64,000 bases of DNA from Coix lacryma-jobi var. lacryma-jobi (taxonomy: Eukaryota > Streptophyta > Magnoliopsida > Poales > Poaceae): the NCBI GenBank assembly GCA_009763385.1, contig CM019828.1, positions 28,658,540-28,722,539 of the forward strand, given 5' to 3'. Under the pieces are notes generated by a model. The model did no database searches. It was not told the DNA's origin and saw only the letters and a list, made by a program, of their open reading frames with translations. Position numbers and translations under genes: made by a program. This document shows, in pieces, positions 42,400-52,370 of the stretch. Every line of letters starts with the position of its first letter. The first letter of the stretch is position 1.

Positions 42400-43040
42400 C
42401 ACTTCTCTCTCCTAATCTAATCCCCATCCAGAACCACGGTCGAGAGCAGCTGGGTTGGGGCAGCGGAGGTGAGGGCCAATACGGTCGTGCAATGAGAAAG
42501 AGGTGTTTAGGGTCCCATTGACGACCCCAACGAGCACTACTCGGAGCTGAGGGAGGAGGAGCGAGTTGCAGACGACGACGATGAGGAGGGACCGACGCAG
42601 AGGAGGTATGGCGGCCCGCAAACGATGACGGCGAGGTCGGACCGCGGCGTCGGTGGGGCGCGGCCGGTGCGGTCAGGCGAGCCCATGGACGGGGGCGCTC
42701 GCGCTTGCGTCGGGGGCCTGCGCCGCGCGCCGGCGGACTCCGAGCCGGGGTGGCCGCACCGGGCCGCGCCGAGGTGCCCGCACCGGCGGAGCAAGCACCC
42801 GTGCCGGGAGCACACGCCGGGGAGCTTGTGCTGACAAAGCATGCACCCGCGCCGCGTGTCGGCGGAGCCAACGCAGGGAAGCCTGCGCCGGCGAGGTCGC
42901 ACCCGAAGCGTGAGGCCGTTCGTGTGGGGCAAGACGACTGCACAGGCGTCCTGGCCGATGAGGGCAGAGGCAGCAGCGCAGGCGGACCTGACCGGTGGCC
43001 GCATGGGTGCTCCGTGCGGTTCTTGAGTCGATTTTTTCTC
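42400..43040. other. GC-rich captured-looking segment inside the Helitron complex
   Basis: A 640-bp GC-rich block in AT-rich surroundings, open in several frames on both strands (up to 195 aa on the minus strand). Translations are Arg/Ala/Pro-rich without recognisable domains. It could be the first exon or 5' UTR of a gene captured by the Helitron, or simply GC-rich transposon sequence. No function is proposed. Confidence 0.4.
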
Positions 43041-44156
43041 TGATTTTCTCATTTTGATTCTCTCAGATTTCCTCTTCATTCGATTCGTTGTGTATGAAGA
43101 GGAAGCAACAAATTTATTGATTTGTTTTTCTAGAGTTAGTCTGATTTGACTTCGGCTTTAGATCGACGTACTGGTTTCTAGATCTAGATGCCTAGACGTA
43201 CCATCAAGCAGCGCTGTTATTTATTTATTAGGTTTTTGTTATTATATATTGTATTTGATTTGATTTTGGTTTGGAAACACACGATTCATGGAAGATTTGG
43301 AACAATATGGACAGTGCTTGTATCTTGCGGGATTTTTCTAGAGAGTCCATCACACAGATGTGAGAAGCAGAGAGTCTCTTTTCTTTCCGCTCTTGTTCTG
43401 TTCGATTAGCACAGGTGACCGAAGACCGCAGGGAATTGTTAGGGGAGACCAGACGAAAAAAAGAGGGGGATAAATTTTGCCTCTTTATTATTAATATATA
43501 TATACTAGGACAAATACCTGTGGGTTGCAACGCGAGAAGAAAGAGACTCTAAAAATCTTTTAGGTTGAGTTTAATCTGAAGTTTAAATTTTTAAACTCTA
43601 ACTATAAATAAACTCTTTTGGGTTTAGTTTTAAAATATAAAAGTGATGTAAGTAGATCCATTTCAAAATTTAATTTCATAATATATATGCCCGTACGCTG
43701 TATCGGGAAAAAATATATTAGGATTGTTCGGCATGATTTATGGCGGTTGTTGTTGTTTTGTTGTGATAGAAAAACATTGACCAATTTTGACTGATCATAA
43801 GCTTTAGCAAACAAGGTCATTAACACAAAATAAGACATGAATGTTAAATACCTAAATATTTATATTTGTTCCTTTCTATTAATTTTTTGAGCTATAATTT
43901 TCTTTACGATGGATTCGTAATGTAGGTTAACATTGATAATAATATCATAATGTCCAGTTAATTTATACCTAATAATAAAGAGCCCTCATTGGATGGATCT
44001 TATGGCCCTGATGGCAGCAACGGTGACCGATCCAAGGAGGGGCGGGGATGTCAGGTGGATTTGACGGAGCTCACCATAGCGCCATGGGAGAGGGGAGGAG
44101 TAAAAAGTGTCTTGCTGATGGTAGGGAGCTCGGCGAGACCGGCTGATGATGTGGGG

Positions 44157-44405
44157 CAGAGGAAGATGAAGGCGAGAGCGACACGAGGAGAGGAGAAGGC
44201 GGGTGAAAGAAGATATGTACGCACTCGCACATACGCTAAGCCTCGCATTTTAAAAAAAACAGTCAAAAAATTTGTTTGGGGTAGAGGAAGATGAAGGTGA
44301 GGGTGACACGAGGAGATGAGAAGACGGGTGAAAGAAGATACGTATGCACCCGCACATACGCTAAGCATCACATTTTTAAAAAAAAAAAATCAGTCAAAAA
44401 ATTTG
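44157..44405. repeat. Tandem duplication, two units of about 124 bp
   Basis: Unit 1 (about 44157-44280) and unit 2 (about 44281-44405) both run from GAGGAAGATGAAGG through GGTGAAAGAAGATA and CGCACATACGCTAAGC to a poly-A stretch and CAGTCAAAAAATTTGTTT, with several substitutions. Non-coding. Confidence 0.8.
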
Positions 44406-45418
44406 TTTCTGCAATACTTTACTTTATGATAACCATGACATTCGTAATATAAGTTAGTTACAAAAAGTATAGCAATATTTTTTTCCTTTTCTTTTTTTTC
44501 TTTTGATGGTCAGTGGAATAGAATTTTTTTCACAACTACGGCCTCATCACAAGAATAAAAAAGATAAAAACACAAACGATCTGGAAACAAAGGGCCAATA
44601 GAAAAGAAAAGGAGGAAGGGACACGGAAAACAAATCTGAACAGGCAAGTGAAACAACAAATAGAAAAGCCGAAATAAAAAAGGAAAAAAAAAGTTCCGAA
44701 CCAACACGTACTGAAAAAAGGGCGGATAAAAAAAATTCACGTACGTGACCGAGGGAGGTGGGAAGTTGGACCAAAAATATTTGTTGGCAGAAATTTTGGC
44801 TTTTTAGTATAGAAAAAAAGAAGAAAAGAAAAATAATAAATAATAAATTTAGTTAAAATTGTTTCACGGGAGAAATATTTGTTAATGTCAAAACTAACAT
44901 AATCTCGAAAACAAATAAATGCAGAAAGACCAAAGTTTAAATTGTTAATTTTGGCAGTAGTCCACGAGCCTTAATGATCTCACGTCGACCCCGTCCAAGT
45001 AAATATGGAGCAACGGGACACGGGGCGCTCTTCTTATAGCGTGAGCTCGTGGCTCGTCCGCCTTCAGCTGGTGAGGTGATGCTAAACACCCAGACCGAAA
45101 CTGAACGAGCGCTCGTCTCCGTTCTACTGCCGCTGAGGTCTCGTGTGCTACCGAGACTGGGCTTCAAGTTCGGACCGATTTCGTTGCAAAGAGGTCTGAG
45201 CCGAGACGAAACAGCCAGATTGGATCGGTTTTTGCTCCAACCGGTGTTGTCAACCAGACGAAAGAGGGGGAACGGACAGGCTATTAGTCCCATATCAGTC
45301 CTCTAATCTTGTGGGAATCCTAGTTAGTCTATATAAATAGACCAGACGAAAACGGTCAGACAAAAACAGTGAAGAAATTTTGCCTCTTTATTATTAGATA
45401 TAGATATAGATATAGATA

Positions 45419-45451
45419 TGTCTTTGGGTTCGCTGAACAGTCACATCCATG
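45419..45451 (+). pseudogene. Kinase exon piece 3 (resumes after the Helitron-like insertion)
   Basis: TGTCTTTGGGTTCGCTGAAC reads SLGSLNSHIH and completes the exon cut at 40759; donor GT at 45452. The following intron (45452-45603) contains a direct tandem duplication of about 39 bp (about 45508-45585). Confidence 0.85.
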
Positions 45452-45603
45452 GTATGTTGCGAACCTACCATATTTATTACATACATATAATATATAGTTC
45501 TCTTTCGGTTATATACTAGAGAAGAAGAATCTGGTGTAATCAGAGTTTGTATACTAGAGAAGAAGAATCTGGTGTAATCAGAGTTGGTCCTTGCTTTGTC
45601 CAG

Positions 45604-45998
45604 ATCTCGCCCCTGGTCAGCAGCCTCTTGACTGGAGTACAAGAATTAAGATACTCCTTGGTGCTGCTAAAGGCCTTGAGCATTGAGAGCATCACAATCT
45701 CAGCCCTCCTGTCATCAATCGTGATGTGAAACGTGCAAACATTTTGCTCGGAGCGGGGTACCACCCGAAGCTGTCTGACTTCAGCTTGGCAAAGCTAGGT
45801 TCAACTGGTGACAATACCCATGTTTCAACAAGAGTTATGGGTACACCTGGTTATTGTGCGCCAGAGTACTTGATGACTGGTAAATTGACAGTAAAGACAG
45901 ATATTTACAGCTTTGGTGTAGTTATGTTGGAGGTTCTCACCGGAAGAATGGCTAGAGACGAAAGACTCCCTGAATCCGAGCGAAACCTTGCCGCATGG
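45604..45998 (+). pseudogene. Kinase exon piece 4 (catalytic loop to alpha-F helix)
   Basis: The acceptor CAG at 45601-45603 restores the split codon for Asp. It reads LAPGQQPLDWSTRIKILLGA and AKGLEH, then a TGA at 45684-45686 where a Leu-His pair is expected. It continues NLSPPVINRDVKRANILL, KLSDFSLAKLG, STRVMGTPGYCAPEYLMTGK and DIYSFGVVMLEVLTGR. The catalytic His is Asn and DFG is DFS. Donor GT at 45999. Confidence 0.9.
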
Positions 45999-47353
45999 GT
46001 AAGCTTTTCTGTTTTTTTATTTATTTTTCTTTACTTGCTTCTCCTCAATGCTAGTATAATAGCCAATATGCTCATGAGGAAAGTATGTCGTCCTATTTAA
46101 TAGCTCAGTCTCTTCATTTAAAAGGTGCATCAGCTGAGCTCGTACTTTTCCTCCTTCGATGCCCAAAAATGGTGTTTAATTTATTCATTTTGTTTCGTAA
46201 CCATTTTATCATATCAAACTTGTTCTTTTCATCAAAATATATTACAAACTTGTTAAGTGCTTCTTACATCACCTTCATGTCATCGTTGTAGAGGCAAGAA
46301 ACTTAGGAATTAAATTGGGTGCATCTCAGGCGCGCCCTAGGCCTGTGCACCCTCATGCTGGATGATTGACATGTGTCTAGAGAATTAAATCCTACGTCTA
46401 GCAAAATTCGCAACAACTGAGTCCCCGCATGTTGTGGGCAAGTCGCCACACATGTTGTCTGGTGTCCGCAATTTAATTCCGAAACGTAAGTCTAGCTGAG
46501 TTGATCGAGGGCGTGGTTGTATGCCTTAACCAAGTTTTGTTCCTTGTAATGTCTATTTCTTCTAGATTAAAATAAAAAAATAAAAACCAGGACGAGGATC
46601 TTCTCTTCCACACCTGAATAAACTTGGGTCAAAATTTTCTCTTCTGCACCTGATCTTTTTTTTTTTGCTTTTCTTTTCTTCTTCCTAAATATCATGCATG
46701 GAAGCTGGAAGGGAATAAAACTAAGACTCGGCTGAAAATCTTCTCCCCTAACTCCAATTTTAGTTTCTGTCAATTTATGTCGGATTTACACTTACTCGCA
46801 CAAGACGGTGATTATTTTGGTGTAATTTCTAGATAGAATTGACATGGGTAAGGAATATTCTACCTGATTAAATTCTTATTACCACACCTTTAATCTAGGT
46901 GTTGAACTACTCCCTCCATATCACAAATAGAAGACGTTTAGGACAGCGACACGGTCTCCAAAGCATAACTTTGGTCATTTATTTCTTTAAAAATATTTGT
47001 CGTAAAGTGATATATATACTTTTATAAAAATACTTTTCAAGATAAATTTATTTATATGATTTTTATATTTTTAAACTCAATAATTTAAAAGTTATTCATG
47101 ATTTATATTTCCAATGTTTGACTGAAATTTTTTCCAAAACGTCTTATATTTGCGATACAGAGGGAGTATTCTAAAACATTCGAAAAAGCATGCAAAAAAA
47201 TTTCTGGTATAAGAAGGAAGTTTTTTTGTCCGGGTACGATATAGCAAAACTACTACTTAACAAACGTTCAGGTTTTACATGCTATTCAACAGATGTATGC
47301 ATTATCGTTTTGCAATTACATGCCGTGACCTTTCTTTTACTGTATGGTTGCAG
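45999..47353 (+). other. Kinase intron 4 with Stowaway MITE
   Basis: GT at 45999 and acceptor TTGCAG at 47348-47353. The intron is enlarged by a MITE at 46910-47166 and otherwise shows no coding sequence. Confidence 0.75.
46910..47166. mobile_element. Stowaway-type MITE (257 bp)
   Basis: Inverted termini CTCCCTCCATATCACAAAT and ATTTGCGATACAGAGGGAG flanked by TA dinucleotides (46908-46909, 47167-47168). The CTCCCTCC terminus and TA duplication are typical of Tc1/mariner Stowaway MITEs in grasses. No ORF. Confidence 0.88.
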
Positions 47354-47427
47354 GCTCTCAACTTTCTCCGCAGACGGCCGGGAACTGGACAATTTGGTAG
47401 ATCCGGCACTACGGGGTCAGTGCTCCC
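47354..47427 (+). pseudogene. Kinase exon piece 5a (frameshifted)
   Basis: Reads ALNFLR, then an extra A at 47372 shifts the frame to DGRELDNLVDPALRGQCS. It ends in GTGCTCCC, the 8-bp sequence duplicated by the hAT insertion. Confidence 0.85.
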
Positions 47428-47439
47428 TATAAATGACCA

Positions 47440-47650
47440 TGCAGCCCGAGGCCCGGCAGCCCGGCCCGAAGCCCGGCATTTTGGCCCGACCCGAGCACGG
47501 CCCGGCCCGACGAGCAGCGGGCCCGGGCCAGCCCGGCACGCAGCACCAGGCCGTGCTTGGGCCGTCACTCGAGCCCGCGGGCTGGCACGGCCCGGCACGG
47601 CCATTTGAGGGTGGCCCGGCAGCAGCCCGGCAGCCAGCGGCCCAACGCGG
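47440..47650. repeat. Left subterminal GGCCCG repeat array of the hAT element
   Basis: About 20 copies of GGCCCGG, GCCCGGC or CACGGCCCG. Subterminal short repeats are the usual binding sites of hAT transposases. The right arm has the same motif in inverted arrangement. Confidence 0.75.
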
Positions 47651-47704
47651 CGCCCCACCCCGGCACCCCCTCTCGTATATAAGCCGAAGACGGTCGCCCG
47701 CCCG

Positions 47705-48304
47705 CCCCTAACCCTAACCCTAACGCACTCTCACTCCACGCATCCGCCGCACGCGCCTCTCCTCCGCCGCTCCGCCGCTCGGAGCTCGCAGCCGGCAGCT
47801 CGCCTCGGCGCCTCGCGGCCCTCGCCGGAGCCTTCACTCCTCACTCCTCAGCAGCTCAGCGCCTCAGCGGTGGCCTGAGCCTGAGCTTGACGTCGTCGTC
47901 TTAGAGACTTCGACCGACAGTCTCGGTCTGTGCGCCTCTCGCACCGACGGCCGCCGGCGTGTGCAACTACAACTGCAACTCCCTCTCTTCCTCTCTCTTC
48001 TCCCTCTCCTCCCCGAATCCTCTCCCCATCCCCCTCTCCCCCTCTGGCCCTCTCTAGATCTCAGTGACGGTGATATGTGAGTTTGTTGTCCCCGTCGACC
48101 CTCCGCCACCGCTCGCCGTCGTTGCTAATAGTGTGTCGTTCTCGGCTTCTCTGGCCTCTGGGTCGGCGTCTTCTCCGGCACCGGGCTCCGGTTGCGCAGG
48201 TTAGCCCCCTAACCCTAACCCTAACCCTCTCTGTTCTTCGGTTCTTCCTTTTTATTTTGTTCTGATGCTTTGATTCGTTGGTGCTTGAATCGTTGGTTTT
48301 GCAG
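47705..48304 (+). promoter_or_regulatory. 5' leader of the hAT transposase gene with an intron and telo-box motifs
   Basis: The TATA-like GTATATAAGCC lies at 47675-47685. CCCTAACCCTAACCCTAAC occurs at 47706-47724 and a similar run at 48207-48230. An intron is likely between GCGCAG/GTTAG (48200/48201) and TTTTGCAG/GTCGG (48304/48305). The second telomere-like run lies at the intron start. CT-rich leader, no coding domains. Confidence 0.55.
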
Positions 48305-48392
48305 GTCGGTAGCTGACGCTTCGTCCTCTAGCTGCGGCATAGAGCGAGCGAGGCGGCCACCCGTACCGTCGAGGAACGGAGCTGGAGAGACC

Positions 48393-50673
48393 ATGGCCCA
48401 GGACGATGGCCTTCTCCCTCCTGGCCTGGCCCCAGAGGGCGAGAACGACGACGACACTACAGCCGACGCTGCTGCGCTGTTCGGTATTGACCTTGGGGAC
48501 GGCTCTGCTGCTCCCAATCCGATCGATCTGGACGGCGACGGTGGCGAAGGACCAACGGCGACTGTAAACTCCAATGGATCTGCTCCTTCAGTTGCTGGTA
48601 ATGGTAACACTGCCACTGGTAAGCGTAAGTCGACTGTGTGGGTTGATTTTGATGAGATATTTGAGGATGTGAATGGTGTTAAGACTTGCACTAAGGCTGT
48701 TTGTAAGATGTGTAAATCCACCTTGTCTGCTAGATCTGCTGTTGGCACTGGTCACTTAAAGAGACACCAAAAATCTTGTAGGCTTAAAACTGATCAACGT
48801 GCTAGGGTTCAGTCTAGACTATCTTACAATCCTGATGGCTCTGTGCATAACTGGGACTATAAACCTGATGTTGCTCGTGTTGAATTGTGTCGTTTAATTG
48901 CTAGACTAGATCTGCCTTTAAGTATTGGTGAGTCAGATGCTTGGGAAGAGTACATTGTTCGTGCTCATAATCCTAGATTTATTAAAGTATCTAGACAGAC
49001 AACCACTAGAGACCTAAACAAACTTTTTACTGAACGTCGTAACATTATTAAGAATAATGTGTTGTCTGGTGTGTCCTCTATAGCTCTTACATCAGACATA
49101 TGGTCTGGTAATGCTAAGGAGGACTATATAAGTGTTGTTGCTCATTATGTTAGTTCTGACTGGGAATTGCAGAAGAAGGTAATTGGTCTTCGTTTGATTG
49201 AGGTGAGACACACTGGTGAAAATATTGCTGAACGAGTTGCTTGTGTGGTTCAGGAGTTTGGTTTGCTTGATAAGATATTCTCTATTACTCTAGACAATGC
49301 TTCTTCTAATGCTAAGGCTATGGAAACTTTAAATCCTATGTTTGCTGGTTATTGGGTTCTGATCCTACTCCAGTTCCTGGTGATCCTAATAAGTGTAAAT
49401 ATCCTCTTATGCATCAACGTTGTGCTTGTCATATTATTAATCTCATTGTTAAATCTGGTTTAAAAAGGTTCAAACCTTACACAGAGGATTTTAGAACTGC
49501 TATTAACTTTTTGAATTCTTCAAATCAAAGAATAGCTATGTTTAAGAATTATTGTCATGCTCAGGGTGTTAGACCTAGAAAGTTTGGCCTGGATATGGAT
49601 GTTAGATGGAATGCTACATACTTGATGCTTAAACACTTGCTTCCATATAAAGATGTTTTTTCTGTGTTCATTAATTCTAACTGTGGAGTTGAGTTGTTAA
49701 CTTCAAGACACTGGTACATTGCTGGTAAGGTACTTGAGTTCCTAGAAATTTTCTATGATTCAACAGTGGTCCTTTCTGGTGTGTACTATCCAACTAGTCC
49801 TCTTATCATGCACCATTTGCTATAAATTGCTACTCATTTGCATGCATGTGAAAGAGATCAAAATCTGATAGCTGTTGTATATCCTATGAAACTAAAATTT
49901 CTTAAATACTGGCAACATATACCTTTGTTATATTCTTTTGTATTCATTCTTGATCCAAGAGGTAAGATGAGAGGTTTGTTTAATGTTCTTCAAATACTTC
50001 AAGAGAAAACAGGTTGTGAATACAGTTCTTATTATGTTGATGTGAAAACTGAAATCTATAGTCTGTTTAACAAATATGAGGCTAAGTATGGTGCAGCTAG
50101 GTCTCAAAGAAAGGCTCCTCAGCCTATGAGTCAAGGTAGGAAAAACAGGCATGGGGAAGGATTTTTGGAGGTCCTGGATCATCTGGTGTTGTTGGACCAC
50201 CACCTGTCTCTGCTCCTACTCCTTCTATCTCTACTTCTGCTGGAGCTTGTGAGCTATCAGCTTACCTGGACAGTGACAATGTCACTACTTATGAGGATGA
50301 GTTTGATTTACTTCTCTGGTGGCGTGACCACAAACTAACCTTTCCAGTTCTTTCTATAATGGCTAGAGACATTTTCTCTGTTCCTGTTTCTACTGTGTCT
50401 TCAGAATCTTGTTTCAGCTTGACAGGCAGAATTATTGAAGAGCGGCGCCGAAGACTCTTGCCTGAACATGTGGAAATGCTTGCTTGCATAAAGGATTGGG
50501 AGTTGGGTGACAAAAGACTACAACATTCTGTTGATAACCAAGAGTTAGCAGAGTCTTTTGAGAATTTATATCTTGATGTGGTTCAAGATGGATCTAGACC
50601 TCCTTCTGCTAGCACATCAGCAAGTATAGCATCTGCATCAGTGGCTTCTGCATCTCCTTCTGCTGGTACTTGA
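48393..50673 (+). pseudogene. hAT transposase with BED zinc finger (two frameshifts, one stop)
   Basis: Probable start ATG at 48393 (MAQDDGLLPPGLAPEGEND); the frame is already open from 48305. A BED finger (CKMCKSTL, HLKRHQKSC) lies near 48690-48780. The RNase H-like core follows with RLIARLDLPLSIGESDAWEE, LTSDIWSGNAKEDYISVVAHY and TLDNASSNAKAMETL. Near 49350 a one-base indel changes frame to DPTPVPGDPNKCKYPLMHQR, CACHIINLIVKSGL and DVRWNATYLML. TAA at 49823-49825 interrupts it. After a second frame change near 50160 comes the hATC dimerisation part, PVLSIMARDIFSVPVSTVSSES and RRLLPEHVEMLACIKDW. The end is a Ser/Ala-rich tail and TGA at 50671. Domain content is complete, so decay is recent, but this copy cannot make transposase. 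Confidence 0.92.
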
Positions 50674-51180
50674 GTGTTGAGTGATGCCTGAGAGTTGGTA
50701 GTTGACAGTTGAGAGTTGAGAGTTGAGACTGATCACTGATCTGTAAACTGTTGTATGTGTGATGTACTGATGTGTCATGTGAACATTTAAACATTTTTTT
50801 TAATTATAAGAGCTGTGCTGCACTCTTTTTCCCTTTCTGGGTTTCTCACAAGGGTGAGTTTTACCCAGAAAGGTTTTTAACGAGGCAGCATTGCACACAG
50901 CTCAGTTATCTATTAAATCCTTCTTATTGTTTCTGTTTTTTTACTTGTGGTATATTGATTTATGTTATGGGTGGGTTAACTGAGAACTTGCATTTTTTTC
51001 TAGAACCTAAATTTTTTCCTGTATTTGGAGAGGTGTTTCTTGTTGCATGGGCCACGGGCTGGCACGGCCCGCAGTTTCTGGTCGTGCCCAGCGGGCGGCA
51101 CGGCCCGAAAATAGGCCCGTGGGCCCATGCTTGGGCCGAGGGTACGGCCCGTGGGCCACTAAGGCACGGCACGGGAGGCC
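50674..51180. other. 3' untranslated part and right arm of the hAT element
   Basis: No gene. TTGAGAGTTGAGAGTTGAGA-type tandem at 50700-50730, then GC-rich GGCCCG subterminal repeats from about 51045. Confidence 0.6.
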
Positions 51181-51190
51181 TGTAACATTA

Positions 51191-51463
51191 TGTAACGTCC
51201 CGCCTCCTCGAGGCCGGGCCCGCTTACATCAGGCAGCTTTCATAGGACCTAGACTATCCCCACAGACCAACACCAGTCTTTTCTGCGCACTTTGTCCTCA
51301 CTCGTGCGCACCCGGGAAAGACTTCCCGGTCGGTCACCCATCGCTCCAAGCCAAGCATGCTTAACTTTGGAGTTTTTAGGAGATGGGCTTCCGGAAAAGA
51401 AGTTGCAACTTATTGGTATGAGTATTCTATTAATCCTATTAAGCCCTGAGCCGAGATGTTACA
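51191..51463 (-). repeat. TRIM 3' LTR (273 bp)
   Basis: Identical in length to 51573-51845 and different at one base noticed. A 10-bp TGTAACATTA extra precedes it on the left, a partial repeat of its own start TGTAACG. Confidence 0.9.
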
Positions 51464-51557
51464 ATCTCACCCCCTTAAGAGATCGACGTCCTCGTCGATC
51501 AATCCCAGGCCAGGAACGTCCTCTCTTGGCCACGCGCCCGTGAAACCGCGAGAGTCG

Positions 51558-51569
51558 GCTCTGATACCA
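51558..51569 (-). promoter_or_regulatory. TRIM primer-binding site
   Basis: The minus strand reads TGGTATCAGAGC, a perfect complement of the initiator-Met tRNA 3' end, three bases from the LTR. Confidence 0.85.
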
Positions 51570-51572
51570 TTC

Positions 51573-51845
51573 TGTAACGTCCCGCCTCCTCGAGGCCGGG
51601 CCCGCTTACATCAGGCAGCTTTCATAGGACCTAGACTATCCCCACAGACCAACACCAGTCTTTTCTGCGCACTTTGTCCTCACTCGTGCGCACCCGGGAA
51701 AGACTTCCCGGTCGGTCACCCATCGCTCCAAGCCAAGCACGCTTAACTTTGGAGTTTTTAGGAGATGGGCTTCCGGAAAAGAAGTTGCAACTTATTGGTA
51801 TGAGTATTCTATTAATCCTATTAAGCCCTGAGCCGAGATGTTACA
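51573..51845 (-). repeat. TRIM 5' LTR (273 bp)
   Basis: Second copy of the LTR, ending at the duplicated aggcc. ORFs of 83-105 residues across both LTRs are identical repeats and are not genes. Confidence 0.9.
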
Positions 51846-51947
51846 AGGCCCGTGGGCCAAGTCGGCCAGGCACGACACGGGCCGTGCCTGGCCCATGCCC
51901 GGGCCGGGGCGGGCCGGGCCGGCCCGATGGCCAACTATAGTGCTCCC

Positions 51948-52285
51948 AGCCTTGTTTGGAGCATGCCTTTTTCGTTGTTTCTCGCTGTATCAGTGAATCA
52001 CCCAATATGAGACCAGACATGCGAGATGTCGTCGCCTCTCTCACTGTGATCTCAGAAATCAGAAACAGAAGGCGGTTGGGCCGTGGTGGACGCGCAGCAC
52101 ACCAACAAGAACTAGCTCTGATCAGAACCCTGGACGCAGCACACCAACAAGAACTAGCTATGATCAGAACCCTGGACGTAGCACACCAACAAGAATTAGC
52201 TATGATCGAAACCACCAGGGCGACGATCAGGGTTCCGGTGCATAGCAAAACAATGGTGCTCTTCTGTTGCGGCATTTTGTGGTGA
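51948..52285 (+). pseudogene. Kinase exon piece 5b (C-terminal lobe and 14-residue repeats)
   Basis: Continues from 47427 with QPCLEHAFFVVSRCISE, then SPNMRPDMRDVVASLTVISE, the end of the kinase domain. The tail contains three in-frame 42-bp repeats (52097-52138, 52139-52180, 52181 to about 52210) encoding AHQQELAMIRTLD-like units, and stops at TGA 52283-52285. Confidence 0.88.
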
Positions 52286-52370
52286 TGGTCAGTTACTGCC
52301 TATCCACTACTACAAAACAGGGTCTTTGGCAGATTCTCAAAATCGTCATTTGTCTCGGCGTTTTTGCCGC

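Larger units (their letters stand above)
40760..45418 (-). mobile_element. Helitron-like insertion complex inside a kinase exon
   Basis: On the minus strand the right-hand terminus at 40763-40760 is CTAG followed by host T, preceded by a hairpin with GCA..TGC and CCGG/CGGG arms (plus strand 40770-40791). The other edge has CTTTATTATTAGATATAGATATAGATA. Host sequence A^T is restored if 40760-45418 is removed (GAGTATA + TGTCTTTGGG), as expected for Helitron insertion without target duplication. A second CTAG plus degenerate hairpin at 43505-43530, preceded by another GCCTCTTTATTATTA end (43480-43493), implies two minus-strand elements end to end. A third hairpin-like piece lies at 43686-43710, and an inverted TACCTAATAATAAAG end near 43965. 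No Rep/helicase ORF, so non-autonomous. Confidence 0.65.
51181..51845 (-). mobile_element. TRIM retrotransposon inside the hAT element, TSD aggcc
   Basis: LTRs of 273 bp (51191-51463, 51573-51845) start TGTAACATCTCGG and end CGGGACGTTACA on the minus strand. They flank only 109 bp. The interior holds a minus-strand initiator-Met PBS (51558-51569, TGGTATCAGAGC, perfect) and a polypurine tract CTTAAGGGGGTGAGAT. Target duplication aggcc is at 51176-51180 and 51846-51850, if an extra TGTAACATTA (51181-51190) is counted as part of the element. One LTR difference was seen (T at 51358, C at 51740). No coding capacity, as expected for a terminal-repeat retrotransposon in miniature. Confidence 0.9.
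47428..51939 (+). mobile_element. hAT transposon with 8-bp TSD gtgctccc
   Basis: TSD gtgctccc lies at 47420-47427 and 51940-51947. Inverted termini are imperfect: TATAAATGACCATGC at the left and TATAGTTGGCCATCG (complement) at the right. Both ends carry dense GGCCCG/CGGGCC subterminal motifs (47440-47650, 51045-51180, 51846-51930), as in other hAT elements. It encodes one BED-finger hAT transposase, now broken. A TRIM element sits in its right arm. Excision of 47428-51947 would restore the kinase exon. Confidence 0.92.
39953..52285 (+). pseudogene. Receptor-like cytoplasmic kinase pseudogene (RLCK VII / PBS1-like), split by transposons
   Basis: Six exon pieces in order (39953-40150, 40601-40759, 45419-45451, 45604-45998, 47354-47427, 51948-52285) give a Ser/Thr kinase: FTYDEVCAATHGF lead, glycine loop LGQGGFGQVYRG, VAIK lysine, catalytic loop, activation segment STRVMGTPGYCAPEY, DIYSFGVVMLEVLTGR, and the C-terminal lobe MRPDMRDVV. 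Family members act at the plasma membrane downstream of receptor kinases. Breaks include a Helitron-like insertion inside an exon, a hAT in the last exon, a TGA at 45684-45686 and a one-base insertion at 47372. Altered motifs are NRDVK for HRDVK and DFS for DFG. Element A's LTR ends 3 bases before the first ATG, so the promoter and any earlier exon are gone. No function is expected. Confidence 0.88.

Noticed and set aside
45604..45998. Functional pseudokinase gene
   Set aside because: In-frame TGA, a frameshift, and at least two exon-splitting insertions make expression of a kinase domain very unlikely.
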